From Candidatus Tectimicrobiota bacterium (GTDB taxonomy: Bacteria; Tectomicrobia; Entotheonellia; Entotheonellales; Entotheonellaceae): a stretch of 64,000 nucleotides of DNA. The position numbers were made by a program, and so were the translations under genes. Positions 1 to 8,983 of the stretch are shown piece after piece. Location of the stretch: the NCBI GenBank assembly GCA_026005175.1, contig BPKO01000010.1:94344-158343 (forward strand), written 5' to 3'. The notes below the pieces were generated by a model that saw nothing but the letters and a program-made list of their open reading frames with translations, searched no databases and was not told the DNA's origin. Within the stretch, counting starts at the first letter, position 1. Each line of letters starts with the position of its first letter.

Positions 1-207
1 GGCCGCGAGTACATCGGCCGCGCCTTTGCCATCGCCGTGCTGGGCGGCCTAGGCAGCATTGGCGGCACCCTGGTGGCGGCGTTCTTGCTCGGCGTGGCCG
101 AGAGCCTCACCGCCACCCTTTACGGGCCGTCGTGGGCCCTGGCCGTTTCCTTTGGGGCCTTGCTGCTGGTGCTGGCCCTGCGCCCCTCGGGGCTGTTTGG
201 GAGGTAA
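1..207 (+). CDS. livH: LivH-type branched-chain amino acid/amide ABC permease (3' end only)
   Basis: The window opens inside this gene; the last 68 codons are present, in frame from base 1 to TAA at 205-207. The visible part has the LivH hallmark VLGGLGSIGG, another hydrophobic helix and the ending LRPSGLFGR typical of inner-membrane permeases of the Liv/Urt importer family. Three bases separate it from the partner permease, and both ATPase genes follow, so it is the first membrane subunit of a LivHMGF importer. The periplasmic binding protein is not seen and would lie upstream. The substrate cannot be read from the sequence; relatives import branched-chain amino acids, amides or aromatic acids. 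Confidence 0.9.
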   Translation, partial: GREYIGRAFAIAVLGGLGSIGGTLVAAFLLGVAESLTATLYGPSWALAVSFGALLLVLALRPSGLFGR

Positions 208-210
208 GCC

Positions 211-1155
211 GTGCGCGTCTTGCGTCCGCTGGCGGCGGTGGTGGCCGCCGTGCTGCTGGCCTACCTGCTTACCACCGTGGTGCACAACCGCTACTACTAC
301 TTTGCCGCCTACGTGGTGTTGCAGTACGTGGTGCTGGCCACCGCGTGGAACATCCTGGGCGGCTACACCGGCTACGTCAACTTCGGCACCGCGGCTTTCT
401 TCGCCCTGGGCGCCTACACGGCAGTGGTGCTGCTCAAGACCTGGAAGGCTGCCCTGCTGGTCATGGTGGTGGCTGGCGGGGCGGTGGCCGGCTTGCTGGG
501 GTTGGGCATTGGCTACCTCACCCTGCGTCTCAAAGGCGTCTACTTTTCCATTGCCACTTTGGCGCTGGCGGTGGTGCTGCAGACGCTGATCATGAACTGG
601 GACTACGTGGGCGGAGCCACCGGCTACTATGCCATCCGGCCGCGCACCGTGCCGCTGTTTGACGACTACGTCGCCTTTCTCTTTGTGGTCATGGTGCTGC
701 TGGCGGCGCTGAGCCTGAGCGTGGCCTGGGCGATTGAGCACTCGCGCCTGGGCCGCGGGCTGGCGGCGATTCGCGACAACGAGGAAGCGGCAGAATGTCT
801 GGGCGTGCCGACGCTGCGCCTTAAGCTGCTGGCCACCACCCTGAGCGGGGCGCTCATGGGCATGGCGGGGGCACCGTTTCCTTACTTCATCACCTATATC
901 GAGCCGGCGTCGGCCTTCAACCTCGATTATGCGGTCAACAGCCTGGCCATGCCCATGATCGGGGGCACCGCGTCGTGGCTAGGACCGCTGGTAGGCGCCG
1001 TGCTGTTAGGAACAGCGCAACAAGTGGCCACGGTGACCATTTCCTCGGAGCTCAACCTGCTCATTGTCGGCGTGGTCCTGGTGGCCTTCGTCATCCTGGC
1101 GCCCGAGGGCTTGCTCGGCCTGGTGCGGCGCCGGCAGCAAAGGAGACCGGCGTGA
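211..1155 (+). CDS. livM: LivM-type branched-chain amino acid/amide ABC permease
   Basis: The 314-residue protein is almost wholly hydrophobic, with eight to ten predicted membrane helices, and has the LivM core motif GYTGYVNFGTAAFFALGAY near residues 52-70. The cytoplasmic coupling region around residues 180-200 (RLGRGLAAIRDNEEAAE) is where these permeases contact the ATPases. Translation starts at GTG 211, three bases after livH stops, and the TGA at 1153-1155 overlaps the GTG start of livG, so the genes are translationally coupled. The length is normal for the family. It forms the transmembrane pathway with LivH. Confidence 0.92.
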   Translation: MRVLRPLAAVVAAVLLAYLLTTVVHNRYYYFAAYVVLQYVVLATAWNILGGYTGYVNFGTAAFFALGAYTAVVLLKTWKAALLVMVVAGGAVAGLLGLGIGYLTLRLKGVYFSIATLALAVVLQTLIMNWDYVGGATGYYAIRPRTVPLFDDYVAFLFVVMVLLAALSLSVAWAIEHSRLGRGLAAIRDNEEAAECLGVPTLRLKLLATTLSGALMGMAGAPFPYFITYIEPASAFNLDYAVNSLAMPMIGGTASWLGPLVGAVLLGTAQQVATVTISSELNLLIVGVVLVAFVILAPEGLLGLVRRRQQRRPA

Positions 1156-1865
1156 GCGAGGTGCTGCTGGAAGTCCAGCAGGTGACCAAGCGCTTTGGGG
1201 GCTTTCAGGCCCTGAGCGAGGTCAGCCTCACGATCCATGCCGGGGAGCGTTTTGGCCTCATCGGCCCCAACGGCTCGGGCAAAACCACCCTCATCAACTG
1301 CATCTCCGGCGTGTTGCGCCCCGACGCCGGGCGCATTCGCTTTCGCGGCCTCGATATCACCGCCTGGCCGGCGCACCGCCGCACGCGGCTGGGGCTGGTG
1401 CGTACGTTTCAGATTCCACGGCCTTTCATGAGCATGACGGTGCTGCAAAACCTGGCGGTGCCCCTGGAGTATGCTGCCGGCCACGCCGACGCCGGCGCCC
1501 AGGCCTGGCGCCTGCTCGAGCAGCTGAGGCTGGCGGACAAAGCGCACCTCAGGCCGGCCGAGCTCACCCAGATCGACCTGCGCAAGCTGGAGCTGGCGCG
1601 GGCGGTGGCCGCCCGGCCAGTTTTGCTCATGGCCGACGAGGTGATGGCCGGGCTGTCGAGTGGCGAAGTGGACGAGGTGCTGGCCATTCTCTTTGCCCTC
1701 AACGCGCAGGGCATCGCCATCGTCATGATCGAGCACATCATGCGGGCGGTGATGCGCTTTTCCGAGCGCATCGCCGTTCTTGACGCCGGCGTGCGCATTG
1801 CCGAAGGCACGCCGGAGGAAATCGCCAGCAACCGCGATGTGGAGGCGGCCTACCTTGGCGTCTAG
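1152..1865 (+). CDS. livG: LivG-type ABC transporter ATP-binding protein
   Basis: This 237-residue ATPase powers the Liv importer from the cytoplasmic face. Walker A is GPNGSGKTT near residue 40, and Walker B with the catalytic Glu is VLLMADE. The signature region reads LTQIDLRKLELARAVA instead of LSGGQ; LivG proteins often deviate here, so this need not mean inactivity. The start is GTG 1152, overlapping the livM stop as GTGA, and gives MSEVLLEVQQVTKRFGG, the expected N-terminus. A longer in-frame extension upstream would run into livM and is rejected. The 3' end overlaps the likely start of livF. Confidence 0.92.
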   Translation: MSEVLLEVQQVTKRFGGFQALSEVSLTIHAGERFGLIGPNGSGKTTLINCISGVLRPDAGRIRFRGLDITAWPAHRRTRLGLVRTFQIPRPFMSMTVLQNLAVPLEYAAGHADAGAQAWRLLEQLRLADKAHLRPAELTQIDLRKLELARAVAARPVLLMADEVMAGLSSGEVDEVLAILFALNAQGIAIVMIEHIMRAVMRFSERIAVLDAGVRIAEGTPEEIASNRDVEAAYLGV

Positions 1866-2586
1866 ACTGGTGGTACAGGAGGTGGTAGCCGGCTACGGGG
1901 CGGTGCAGGTGCTGCACGGCGTGTCTCTGACGGTCCACGAAGGCGAGACGGTGATCCTGTTGGGCACCAACGGCAACGGCAAGAGCACCCTCCTCAAGTG
2001 CATCATGGGGCTGGTGCGACCGGCGGCAGGCCACATCTTTCTCGAGGTGGACGGCCGGCGCTGCGACCTGGTGGGGCGCACGCCGGAGGAGATCGTCGAC
2101 CTCGGTGTCACCCTGGTTCCCGAAGGCCGCCGCCTCTTTCCCAAGCTGAGTGTGGAAGAAAACCTGCTGCTGGGCGCTTACCGCCGCGAGGCACGGCGCG
2201 ATGCGGACACCACCCTGCGCTACTGCTTCGAGCTGTTTCCGGTGCTCGCCCAGCGCCGGCGGCAGCTGGCCGGCAGCCTCAGCGGCGGCGAGCAGCAGAT
2301 GCTGGCCATTGCCCGCGCCCTCATGTCGCGGCCACGCTTCCTTCTCGTCGACGAGCCTTCGGTGGGGCTGGCGCCCTTGCTGGTGCGCCACGTCATCACG
2401 CAAGTCAAGGAAATGCAGCAGCGCTACGGATTGACGGTGCTCATGGCGGAGCAGAACTTCCACCAGGCCACGCGCATCGCCGACCGCGGCTACGTGCTCG
2501 TCGAAGGGCGGGTGGTCTTTGAGGGAGCCAGCGCCGCAGCGCTGGGCGAGCACGAGCTGGTCAAGAAGTACTACTTAGGCCTGTAA
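1855..2586 (+). CDS. livF: LivF-type ABC transporter ATP-binding protein
   Basis: Second ATPase of the Liv importer, about 243 residues. It has Walker A LLGTNGNGKST, a canonical signature LSGGEQQMLAIARAL and Walker B FLLVDEPS. The start is uncertain: TTG 1855 gives MASRLVVQEVVAGYGAVQ, which fits the family and overlaps livG by 11 bases; ATG 1837 and GTG 1870 are in-frame alternatives. It ends 18 bases before an acyl-CoA dehydrogenase-like gene, so importer and catabolic gene are probably one transcript. Confidence 0.9.
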   Translation: MASRLVVQEVVAGYGAVQVLHGVSLTVHEGETVILLGTNGNGKSTLLKCIMGLVRPAAGHIFLEVDGRRCDLVGRTPEEIVDLGVTLVPEGRRLFPKLSVEENLLLGAYRREARRDADTTLRYCFELFPVLAQRRRQLAGSLSGGEQQMLAIARALMSRPRFLLVDEPSVGLAPLLVRHVITQVKEMQQRYGLTVLMAEQNFHQATRIADRGYVLVEGRVVFEGASAAALGEHELVKKYYLGL

Positions 2587-2604
2587 GCAAAGGAGGAGCG
2601 TGCC

Positions 2605-3822
2605 ATGGTGCAGGGGTTCTGGCACACGCGGCCGGCACCGTTCACCCCGTTTCCGCTGCCGCCGCTTGCCCCCGAGCAGTATGCCCTGGTTGAGCGCGCC
2701 GCCACCCTGGCGCAGGAGCGCTTTGCCCCGCGTGCTGCCCGCTACGACGCCGAGTCGCGCTTTCCCGTCGAGAACTACCAGGATCTGCATGCTGCCGGCC
2801 TGCTGGCCCTCACCATTCCCAAAGCCTACGGGGGCCTCGGTGCCGATGCCCTCACCTACGCCCTGTGCCTGTTGGAAATCGCCAAAGGCTGCTCGGCCAC
2901 CGCCCTCACCCTCAACATGCACGCCACGGTGCTGGGCTTCCTGGCGGCGCTGGGCACCGAAGCGCAGAAGCAGCGCTACTTTGGCGAAGTGGTGCGGGAA
3001 GGCAAGCTGATTGCCTCCATCACCAGCGAGCCGGAGTCGAGCTTTCGCGACAAGTTCGTGCTGCAAACGGTGTTCCGGCGCGACCACGGGGCTTACCGCG
3101 TGCAGGGGGTGAAACACTTCTGTTCTCTGGGCGATGCGGCTGACTATTACTTCGTCTCGGGCATCCTCGAGGGCAGTGCCTCGGCACGCCAGGGGCTGCT
3201 GTCGGCCCTCATCCCGCGGACCACCCCCGGAGTGACGGTGGAGGCCACCTGGGACGCGGTGGGCATGCGCGGCACGGTGAGCCACACCATTCACTATGAC
3301 TGCCGCGTGGAGCCCGAGGCGATCATCGGGGCTCCAGGGCAGCTGCTGAGTATTGACCTTTCGGGCTTTGCCCTGGGCTATGCCGCCACCTACCTGGGCA
3401 TTGGCGAAGCGGCGTTTACTTACATCGTCGATTTCGTCAAGACCAAGACCTTCAAGCCGGCCACGCAGCCGCTGTGCCACCACCCGCTGACGCAGCGCAC
3501 CGTGGCCGAAATGGCCACCGCCATCCGCACCGCCCGCCTGCTGCTGTACGAAGCGGCCTGCCTGCGCCAGGCCGGGGACCGCCAGGCCACCATGCTGGCC
3601 GTAAACCAGGCCAAGTACCTGGGCGCCGAGGTGGGGGCTATGGTCACCGAGCAAGCCCTGCGGCTGGCCGGCGGCCGCGGCATCCTCAAGGCGCTGCCGC
3701 TTGAGCGCTGGCGCCGCGACGCCCTGGCCGGGCCGGTGATGCCCCCTTCCAACGACCGCTGCTTGGAGACGGTAGGCAAGCTGCTCTGTGGCCTGCCGGC
3801 CGCCACCTTGGAGTTCCAATAG
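2605..3822 (+). CDS. Acyl-CoA dehydrogenase-like flavoprotein
   Basis: The 405-residue product has acyl-CoA dehydrogenase architecture: an N-terminal helical domain, a mid beta-domain and a C-terminal four-helix bundle. A strong Shine-Dalgarno (AAAGGAGG) precedes ATG 2605. The stretch FPVENYQDLHAAGLLALTIP is typical of the broad ACAD/DszC-like clade. Where many ACADs carry the catalytic Glu near the C-terminus (EG-x-NEI), this protein reads MPPSNDRCLETVG, so it may use another base or act as a flavin monooxygenase-like member. It directly follows livHMGF, suggesting that it acts on the imported compound after CoA activation. The exact substrate is unknown. Confidence 0.8.
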   Translation: MVQGFWHTRPAPFTPFPLPPLAPEQYALVERAATLAQERFAPRAARYDAESRFPVENYQDLHAAGLLALTIPKAYGGLGADALTYALCLLEIAKGCSATALTLNMHATVLGFLAALGTEAQKQRYFGEVVREGKLIASITSEPESSFRDKFVLQTVFRRDHGAYRVQGVKHFCSLGDAADYYFVSGILEGSASARQGLLSALIPRTTPGVTVEATWDAVGMRGTVSHTIHYDCRVEPEAIIGAPGQLLSIDLSGFALGYAATYLGIGEAAFTYIVDFVKTKTFKPATQPLCHHPLTQRTVAEMATAIRTARLLLYEAACLRQAGDRQATMLAVNQAKYLGAEVGAMVTEQALRLAGGRGILKALPLERWRRDALAGPVMPPSNDRCLETVGKLLCGLPAATLEFQ

Positions 3823-3828
3823 CCGCCT

Positions 3829-4701
3829 TTAGCCCGCCTCCTCGGCACGCGTGAGCACGAAGTCATACGTGGCGCTGTAGTAAGGCAGCGGCAAGTCGGG
3901 CAGCGGCGCCCCCTCGGCGCTGTCGTGGCGCACCGGAGTAAAGGTGAGCGAGGGCTTAAACGCAAACACGGCATCGCGTTGCAGGTATGGGTCCTCGGCG
4001 TCAAAGAGGTGGGTGACCAGCGGCGTGTAGCCGGGGGCGGTGACGATGAAGTGGATGTGCGCCGGGCGGTAGGGCTGGCGCTTTGTGGCAGCAAAGAGCC
4101 GCCCCACCGGGCCGTCGGTGGGCACGGGGTAGCTGATGGGGCGCACGGTGCGAAAGAGGAAGCGTCCCTGGGCGTCGGTGCGGAACTTGCCGCGCATGTT
4201 GAAGGCCGGCTGCTGCGGGTCCTGCACGTCGTAGAGGCCGTTGGCCGCCGTTTGCCACACATCGAGCAGGGCGCCGGCAATGGGCTTGCCTTCCAAGTCG
4301 CGCACGCAGCCCGAAAAGACCAAAGGCATGCCGCCTTCGGTGCGAACGATGCTGGCGCCCTGGGGCAGCTCAGGGGCTCCTTCCACGTAAAAAGGCCCCA
4401 GCAGCGTCGTTTCCGTGGCGCCGGCGGGCTTGCGGTGGGTGAAGAGGTCGACGAGGATCGACACCCCCAGCACGTCGGAAAGCAGGATGAACTCCTGCCG
4501 CGTGTCCGAGCACATACGTCCCGTCTCGGTCAGGAAGCGGATGCCCTCGAACCACTCCGCTTCGGTGAGCTGCACTTCGCGCACAAAAGCGTGTAGGTGC
4601 CGAATGAGGCTGGTGAGGATCTCTTTGAGCCGCGGCGAAGGCGTCTGCTCCAAATGACGCAGCACATTGGTGGTGATGTCGTCGGCGGTAAGCGAAGCCA
4701 T
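3829..4701 (-). CDS. Intradiol ring-cleavage dioxygenase (catechol/hydroxyquinol 1,2-dioxygenase type)
   Basis: This 290-residue enzyme matches catechol/hydroxyquinol 1,2-dioxygenases, non-heme Fe(III) enzymes that open catecholic rings between the two hydroxyls to give muconate or maleylacetate. The helical linker N-domain (about 1-100) precedes the catalytic beta-sandwich. All four iron ligands can be placed: Tyr157 (LYDVQ), Tyr191 (SYPVP), His215 and His217 (RPAHIHF), with the same spacing as in characterised hydroxyquinol dioxygenases. It is convergent with the preceding ACAD-like gene and divergent from the next one. Hydroxyquinol is slightly favoured by length and spacing; catechol remains possible. 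Confidence 0.87.
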   Translation of the reverse strand: MASLTADDITTNVLRHLEQTPSPRLKEILTSLIRHLHAFVREVQLTEAEWFEGIRFLTETGRMCSDTRQEFILLSDVLGVSILVDLFTHRKPAGATETTLLGPFYVEGAPELPQGASIVRTEGGMPLVFSGCVRDLEGKPIAGALLDVWQTAANGLYDVQDPQQPAFNMRGKFRTDAQGRFLFRTVRPISYPVPTDGPVGRLFAATKRQPYRPAHIHFIVTAPGYTPLVTHLFDAEDPYLQRDAVFAFKPSLTFTPVRHDSAEGAPLPDLPLPYYSATYDFVLTRAEEAG

Positions 4702-4786
4702 AGCCGATTCCTCCGTGGGGATGGCGGTGGTCTTTTGCGGACGTCATGACTTTGCCCCGGGACTGTACGGCTGTCAAGTGCGTCAG

Positions 4787-4815
4787 TTGACCCCGCCCCC
4801 GGGCTTCCCTACCAT
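4787..4815 (+). promoter_or_regulatory. Putative sigma70 promoter for the 4892 acyl-CoA dehydrogenase
   Basis: TTGACC and TACCAT are separated by 17 bases in the 190-base divergent gap between the dioxygenase and the dehydrogenase. The -10 lies about 75 bases upstream of ATG 4892. Sequence match only. Confidence 0.4.
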
Positions 4816-4891
4816 AGGCGCACGGTAAGCCAGGGACGGCCACGGTGTCCGGTGGTCGCGAGCCCTGGCGTGTGGATGAGGAGAAGCAGCC

Positions 4892-6064
4892 ATGGACTTT
4901 GCCCTGCCGGCGCCGATCCTGGAGCGCAAGCTGACGGCGCGCCGCTTTGTCGACGAGACCTGCATTCCGCTAGAGCGCGAGCTAGAACCCGACTGGATCG
5001 AGCTGCCCCCCGAACTGCACCGGCAGCTGGAAGCGCAGATCCGCGCCCTGGGGCTGTGGGCGGTGGGGGTGCCGCGCGAGCTGGGCGGCGAAGGCATGGG
5101 CGCACTGGGCTACACCGCCATCCGCGAAGAGCAGTGCCGCACCGTGATCGGCACCAGCCACTACACGCCTTTTGGCGGCGAGCTGCCAGCGCCCCTTTAC
5201 TTTGCCAGCGAAGAGCAAAAGGCGCGCTACGTGCTGCCCATTCTGCGCGGCGAGAAAAAAGTGGCCTTTGCCCAGACCGAACCCGGCGCCGGCTCGGATG
5301 CCGCCGCCATTGAGACGCGGGCGGTGCGCGACGGCGACGGCTGGCGCCTCAGCGGCGTCAAGCGCTTTGCCACGCTGGCCGACCGCGCCGACGTGCTGCT
5401 GGTGGTGGCGGTGACCGACCCCGAGAAGCGAGCCCGCGGCGGCATCACCATGTTTCTTGTCGACCGCGACACGCCTGGCCTCCGCGTGCACCGCATTCTC
5501 AAAGTACTGCGGCCACAGCACTCGACGGAAATCGTGCTCGACAACGTCTTCGTGCCGCAAAGCAACGTCCTGGGGGAAGTGGGACAGGGCTTCGCCATGG
5601 CCCAGAAGTTCCTGGTGCGCGGCCGCATGAGCATTGCTGCCCGCTGCCTGGGCGTCGCCCGGCGCGCCCTGGAGATGAGCCTGGCCTACGCTCGGGAACG
5701 CCACACTTTTGGGCAGCCGCTGGCCGAGCGCCAGGCGGTGCAGTGGATGCTGGCCGACTCGTACATGGAGTGGCACGCGGCGCGCTTGCTCACGTACGAA
5801 ACAGCATGGAAGGAAGACCAGGGGCACGACCCGCGGGTGGAGGCCTCGGAAGTCAAGTGCTTTGCCACCGAGATGGCCTTCCGGGTGCTTGACCGCGCCA
5901 TCCAGGTGCACGGCGGCATTGGCCTCACCAAGGATTTGCCGCTGGAGCGCTGGTTCCGCGAGATCCGCGTGCTGCGCATCGGCGAAGGCCCCAACGAGAT
6001 CCATCGCTGGGTGGTGGCGCGCAGCCTGCTGCGCGGCCAGCTCGTGCCCGGCCAGCCGTGGTGA
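4892..6064 (+). CDS. Acyl-CoA dehydrogenase family protein
   Basis: The 390-residue protein is a standard acyl-CoA dehydrogenase, an FAD enzyme that introduces the alpha,beta double bond into an acyl-CoA. Visible motifs are FAQTEPGAGSDAA (FAD/substrate loop), RFATLADRAD, and the C-terminal IQVHGGIGLTKDLPLERWFR helix. The expected catalytic Glu is present in GEGPNEI (about Glu365). ATG 4892 follows GAGGAGAAGCAGCC, a good ribosome site. Unlike the 2605 gene, this one looks fully catalytic. It stands alone, divergent from the dioxygenase. Confidence 0.9.
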   Translation: MDFALPAPILERKLTARRFVDETCIPLERELEPDWIELPPELHRQLEAQIRALGLWAVGVPRELGGEGMGALGYTAIREEQCRTVIGTSHYTPFGGELPAPLYFASEEQKARYVLPILRGEKKVAFAQTEPGAGSDAAAIETRAVRDGDGWRLSGVKRFATLADRADVLLVVAVTDPEKRARGGITMFLVDRDTPGLRVHRILKVLRPQHSTEIVLDNVFVPQSNVLGEVGQGFAMAQKFLVRGRMSIAARCLGVARRALEMSLAYARERHTFGQPLAERQAVQWMLADSYMEWHAARLLTYETAWKEDQGHDPRVEASEVKCFATEMAFRVLDRAIQVHGGIGLTKDLPLERWFREIRVLRIGEGPNEIHRWVVARSLLRGQLVPGQPW

Positions 6065-6321
6065 GTCTCCCGGGAGCAAGGGCCTGGCAGCATGACGTGT
6101 ACCCCCAGGACCGCCGGCTGCCTTTGTGGCCCCTGAGGCCGTAAGCCCACCGGTCCTGCTGGCCAAAGTAGCCTTCCCGACACGGGCAGTGCCCCCGGGG
6201 AGGCCCTTCCGCTGCCGCGCATGCCGGTGGTACGATTACGGTGCAAACGGAGTGGCGCGCCGGCAGGGGATGCTCTCAAGCCGGCGTCACCTTCCAAGCA
6301 GGGTCCCGTGGAGCGCGGCCC

Positions 6322-7923
6322 ATGACCTCCCGTATCCCGCCCTCACAGCCCGTTTCTCCTGCGCTGGGGCAGGCAGAGCGGCCTGCGGCGCTGCTGGTGT
6401 CGCCGCAGCGGCCCGCCTACAAGTGGTGGGTGGCGGCCACAGTGATGCTCAGCGCCTTCCTCACCGTCATGAACAGCGCCACGGTGAACATTGCCCTGCC
6501 GCCGATGATGACCGCCTTTGGGCTCAGTCTCGATCAGGCGCAGTGGATCATCACCGCCTACATGATCGCCGGGGCGGTGCTCATTCCCACGGTGGGCTGG
6601 CTGGGCAACTGGCTGGGCAACCGCAACCTCTTCCTGCTTAGCCTGCTGGTCTTCGTGGGCGGCTCGGTGCTGTGTGGCCTGGCCTGGAGCGGCCCGGCGC
6701 TCATCGCCTTCCGCATCCTGCAGGGGATGGGGGCCGGGCCCATCATGCCCATGGCCATGGTCTTCCTCAACAACGCCTTTCCGCCCCAGCAGCGCGGCCT
6801 GGCCATGGGCCTCTACGGCCTCGGCGTTTCCTTTGGGCCGGCAGTAGGGCCGGTGCTGGGGGGCTACGTCACCGAGTACCTCAACTGGCGCATGGTTTTT
6901 TACCTCAACGTACCGCCCGGCTTGCTGGGCCTGTTCCTGGTGATGGCGGTCATTCCCAATACGCGCGAGGCCGCACGCCGCACCCTCGACCTCGCTGGCC
7001 TGCTCACCATGACCGTTTTCCTTGTCAGCCTGCTTATTGCTTTTAGCCAGGGGCATCGTCAGGGCTGGGACAGCCCTTACATCCAGCGCCTCTTCTTGGC
7101 TGCCGGCGTGGCCTTCGTGCTGTTTCTGGTGTTGGAACTCACTCACCCCGATCCCCTGGTCGACCTCAGGCTCTATACGAACTTGGCTTTTGCCGCCGTT
7201 TCCCTACTCATTCTCATCAACGCCATGAGCTTCTGGGGCACCAACTTCTTGCAGACCATCCTGCTGCAGCGGCTGCTTGACTACACCCCGGCACAGGCTG
7301 GCTACGTCATCTTGCCCGGCGCCCTGTCGATGATGGTCACCACCTTGGTCGCCGGCCGCCTGGTGGACAAGCTCGACCGCCGCCTCATCGTGTTGGTGGG
7401 CCTGACATGCTTTGCCCTGGCTTCGTACTGGTTTTCTTTCCTCACCCTGGAGCGGCCCATGAGCTGGATCACGTGGATGATCGTGGGGCGATACTTGACT
7501 ATTGGGCTTATCTTTACACCGATGAACGCCGCCTCGCTCATGCTCCTGCCGCCCGAGAAAGTGCGCATGGGCTCGGGACTCATTAACCTCCTTCAGCAAG
7601 GCATTGGGGGCACTGCGGGGGTGGCGCTGATCACCACCCTCCTGCAGCGCCGCGCCGCCTACCACGCCCACTTGCTCGACGAGCAGCAAGTCTTTTCGTC
7701 TCTGAGCTGGCCGGAGGTGCTGGTCCCGCTGCAGGACCTGGTGGCGCAAGCCGGGGAGGTGGGCAGTATGGTCGAGGTCAAGGCCTTTGCCCTGCTGCAC
7801 CGGCACCTTACGCAGCAGGCCACGGTGGCCGCTTACCAGGACTGCTTTTTGCTGGTGGTGGCGCTGACCGTGGCCGTTATGCCCCTGGTGCTTTTCCTGC
7901 GCCGTCAGGCACCGACGGCCTGA
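6322..7923 (+). CDS. DHA2-type MFS drug/metabolite exporter (14 helices)
   Basis: The 533-residue membrane protein belongs to the EmrB/QacA branch of the major facilitator superfamily, proton-coupled exporters with 14 helices. Helix 1 reads VMLSAFLTVMNSATVNIALP, motif C is seen as GPAVGPVLGG, and motif A-like sequence GWLGNWLGNR follows helix 2. I chose ATG 6322 because it follows GGAGCGCGGCCC and begins a normal cytoplasmic tail; a GTG at 6241 would add 27 unlikely residues. No HlyD partner is adjacent, unlike the second DHA2 gene at 50967. The next gene is convergent, only two bases away. The substrate is unknown. Confidence 0.88.
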   Translation: MTSRIPPSQPVSPALGQAERPAALLVSPQRPAYKWWVAATVMLSAFLTVMNSATVNIALPPMMTAFGLSLDQAQWIITAYMIAGAVLIPTVGWLGNWLGNRNLFLLSLLVFVGGSVLCGLAWSGPALIAFRILQGMGAGPIMPMAMVFLNNAFPPQQRGLAMGLYGLGVSFGPAVGPVLGGYVTEYLNWRMVFYLNVPPGLLGLFLVMAVIPNTREAARRTLDLAGLLTMTVFLVSLLIAFSQGHRQGWDSPYIQRLFLAAGVAFVLFLVLELTHPDPLVDLRLYTNLAFAAVSLLILINAMSFWGTNFLQTILLQRLLDYTPAQAGYVILPGALSMMVTTLVAGRLVDKLDRRLIVLVGLTCFALASYWFSFLTLERPMSWITWMIVGRYLTIGLIFTPMNAASLMLLPPEKVRMGSGLINLLQQGIGGTAGVALITTLLQRRAAYHAHLLDEQQVFSSLSWPEVLVPLQDLVAQAGEVGSMVEVKAFALLHRHLTQQATVAAYQDCFLLVVALTVAVMPLVLFLRRQAPTA

Positions 7924-7925
7924 GG

Positions 7926-8981
7926 CTAGGGCCCGGAGGTGGGCGGGCGGGTATGGCGCCAGGCCAGCCAGGCCAGCCAGGCCAGCACCGCCGTCCCCGC
8001 GGCCAGGGTGGCGCCAAACAGCGCCACGCTTCCCCATTCTCCCCGCACCGGCAGCGCCGAAAGGTCGAGCCACGGCCTGAGCTTGGCCACCTGTACTTGC
8101 TGCCGGGCCAGCGTGTTGAGCAGCAAGACCCCCAGTTGCGCCAGCAGCAGGGCGGCACTGCTGGCACGCCCCGGCCAGCGCCAGTAAAGCACCGCCAGGC
8201 CCGCGGCCAGCGGCATGCTCAGCGCGGTGGCAGTGCCCAGCAAGGGCGGTAGCTTGTCACGCACCGCCGGCAGATACCGGAGCCCGGCCAGGCCATACAC
8301 GAGCAGACCACAGCCAAAGAGAAAAGGAACCAGGTGTCGGGGAGGCCTCCCTTCCTCGGCGGGCTGCCGGCGCCACGCGCCGTCCACGGCCAGCACGGCA
8401 GCCACGGTGCCCAGCGCCATGCCCAGGACCAGGCCGTAGCGTAGCACTGCACGCCCGCGCAGATAGAAGTAGCCGCCGTGCACGGCGCCGCCGCGGGCAG
8501 TGCGTAGAAAGATCTCCCACCAGTGCTCCGGGGCGGTGGTAAGACTCAGGGCGGCCGAAAAGGTGAGGCCAATCCACCCCAGCAGCACGCAGGCCACCGC
8601 GCCGCTCAGCCGCGGCCAGCGCTCAAAAGCAGCCAGGTAGAGGGCGTAGTAAGCGACAAGGAGCAAGGGAATAACCAGGAACCAGAACCAGGCCTGCAGG
8701 ATGGTCGCCGGGTAAAAGAACTGGGGATAAAGGGTCTGCACGAACAGCAGGGGAACGAGGCCGGCGTTGATGCCAAAGGCCATGGCAAAAGGCAGCCAGC
8801 GCAGCAGGCGCCGGGCCACCTCCGGGTACCTGCGGTAGAGCACGAGCGCCGCGGGCAGCCCGCCGACCCAGAGGTTCATGAAGAAAAGGTGAAGGAAGAA
8901 CCCTGCTCCTTTGAGCCACAGCAGCAAGGAGGCAGGCACCGGCAGCCCCAGCGGGTCGGGCGGCGGAATGGGCGGCGGCAT
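7926..8981 (-). CDS. Membrane subunit partnered with the cytochrome bd-like protein
   Basis: The 351-residue, strongly hydrophobic protein has about nine predicted helices and several membrane-embedded Trp and His residues (for example APEHWWEIFLR). It starts at ATG 8981, two bases after the stop of the cytochrome gene, so the two are co-translated. I do not recognise a named family with certainty; its position, size and topology make it a candidate second subunit (CydB-like or family-specific) of the adjacent bd-like complex. The open frame extends upstream into the cytochrome gene, but that part lacks membrane character and is rejected. Confidence 0.7.
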   Translation of the reverse strand: MPPPIPPPDPLGLPVPASLLLWLKGAGFFLHLFFMNLWVGGLPAALVLYRRYPEVARRLLRWLPFAMAFGINAGLVPLLFVQTLYPQFFYPATILQAWFWFLVIPLLLVAYYALYLAAFERWPRLSGAVACVLLGWIGLTFSAALSLTTAPEHWWEIFLRTARGGAVHGGYFYLRGRAVLRYGLVLGMALGTVAAVLAVDGAWRRQPAEEGRPPRHLVPFLFGCGLLVYGLAGLRYLPAVRDKLPPLLGTATALSMPLAAGLAVLYWRWPGRASSAALLLAQLGVLLLNTLARQQVQVAKLRPWLDLSALPVRGEWGSVALFGATLAAGTAVLAWLAWLAWRHTRPPTSGP

Positions 8982-8983
8982 GC

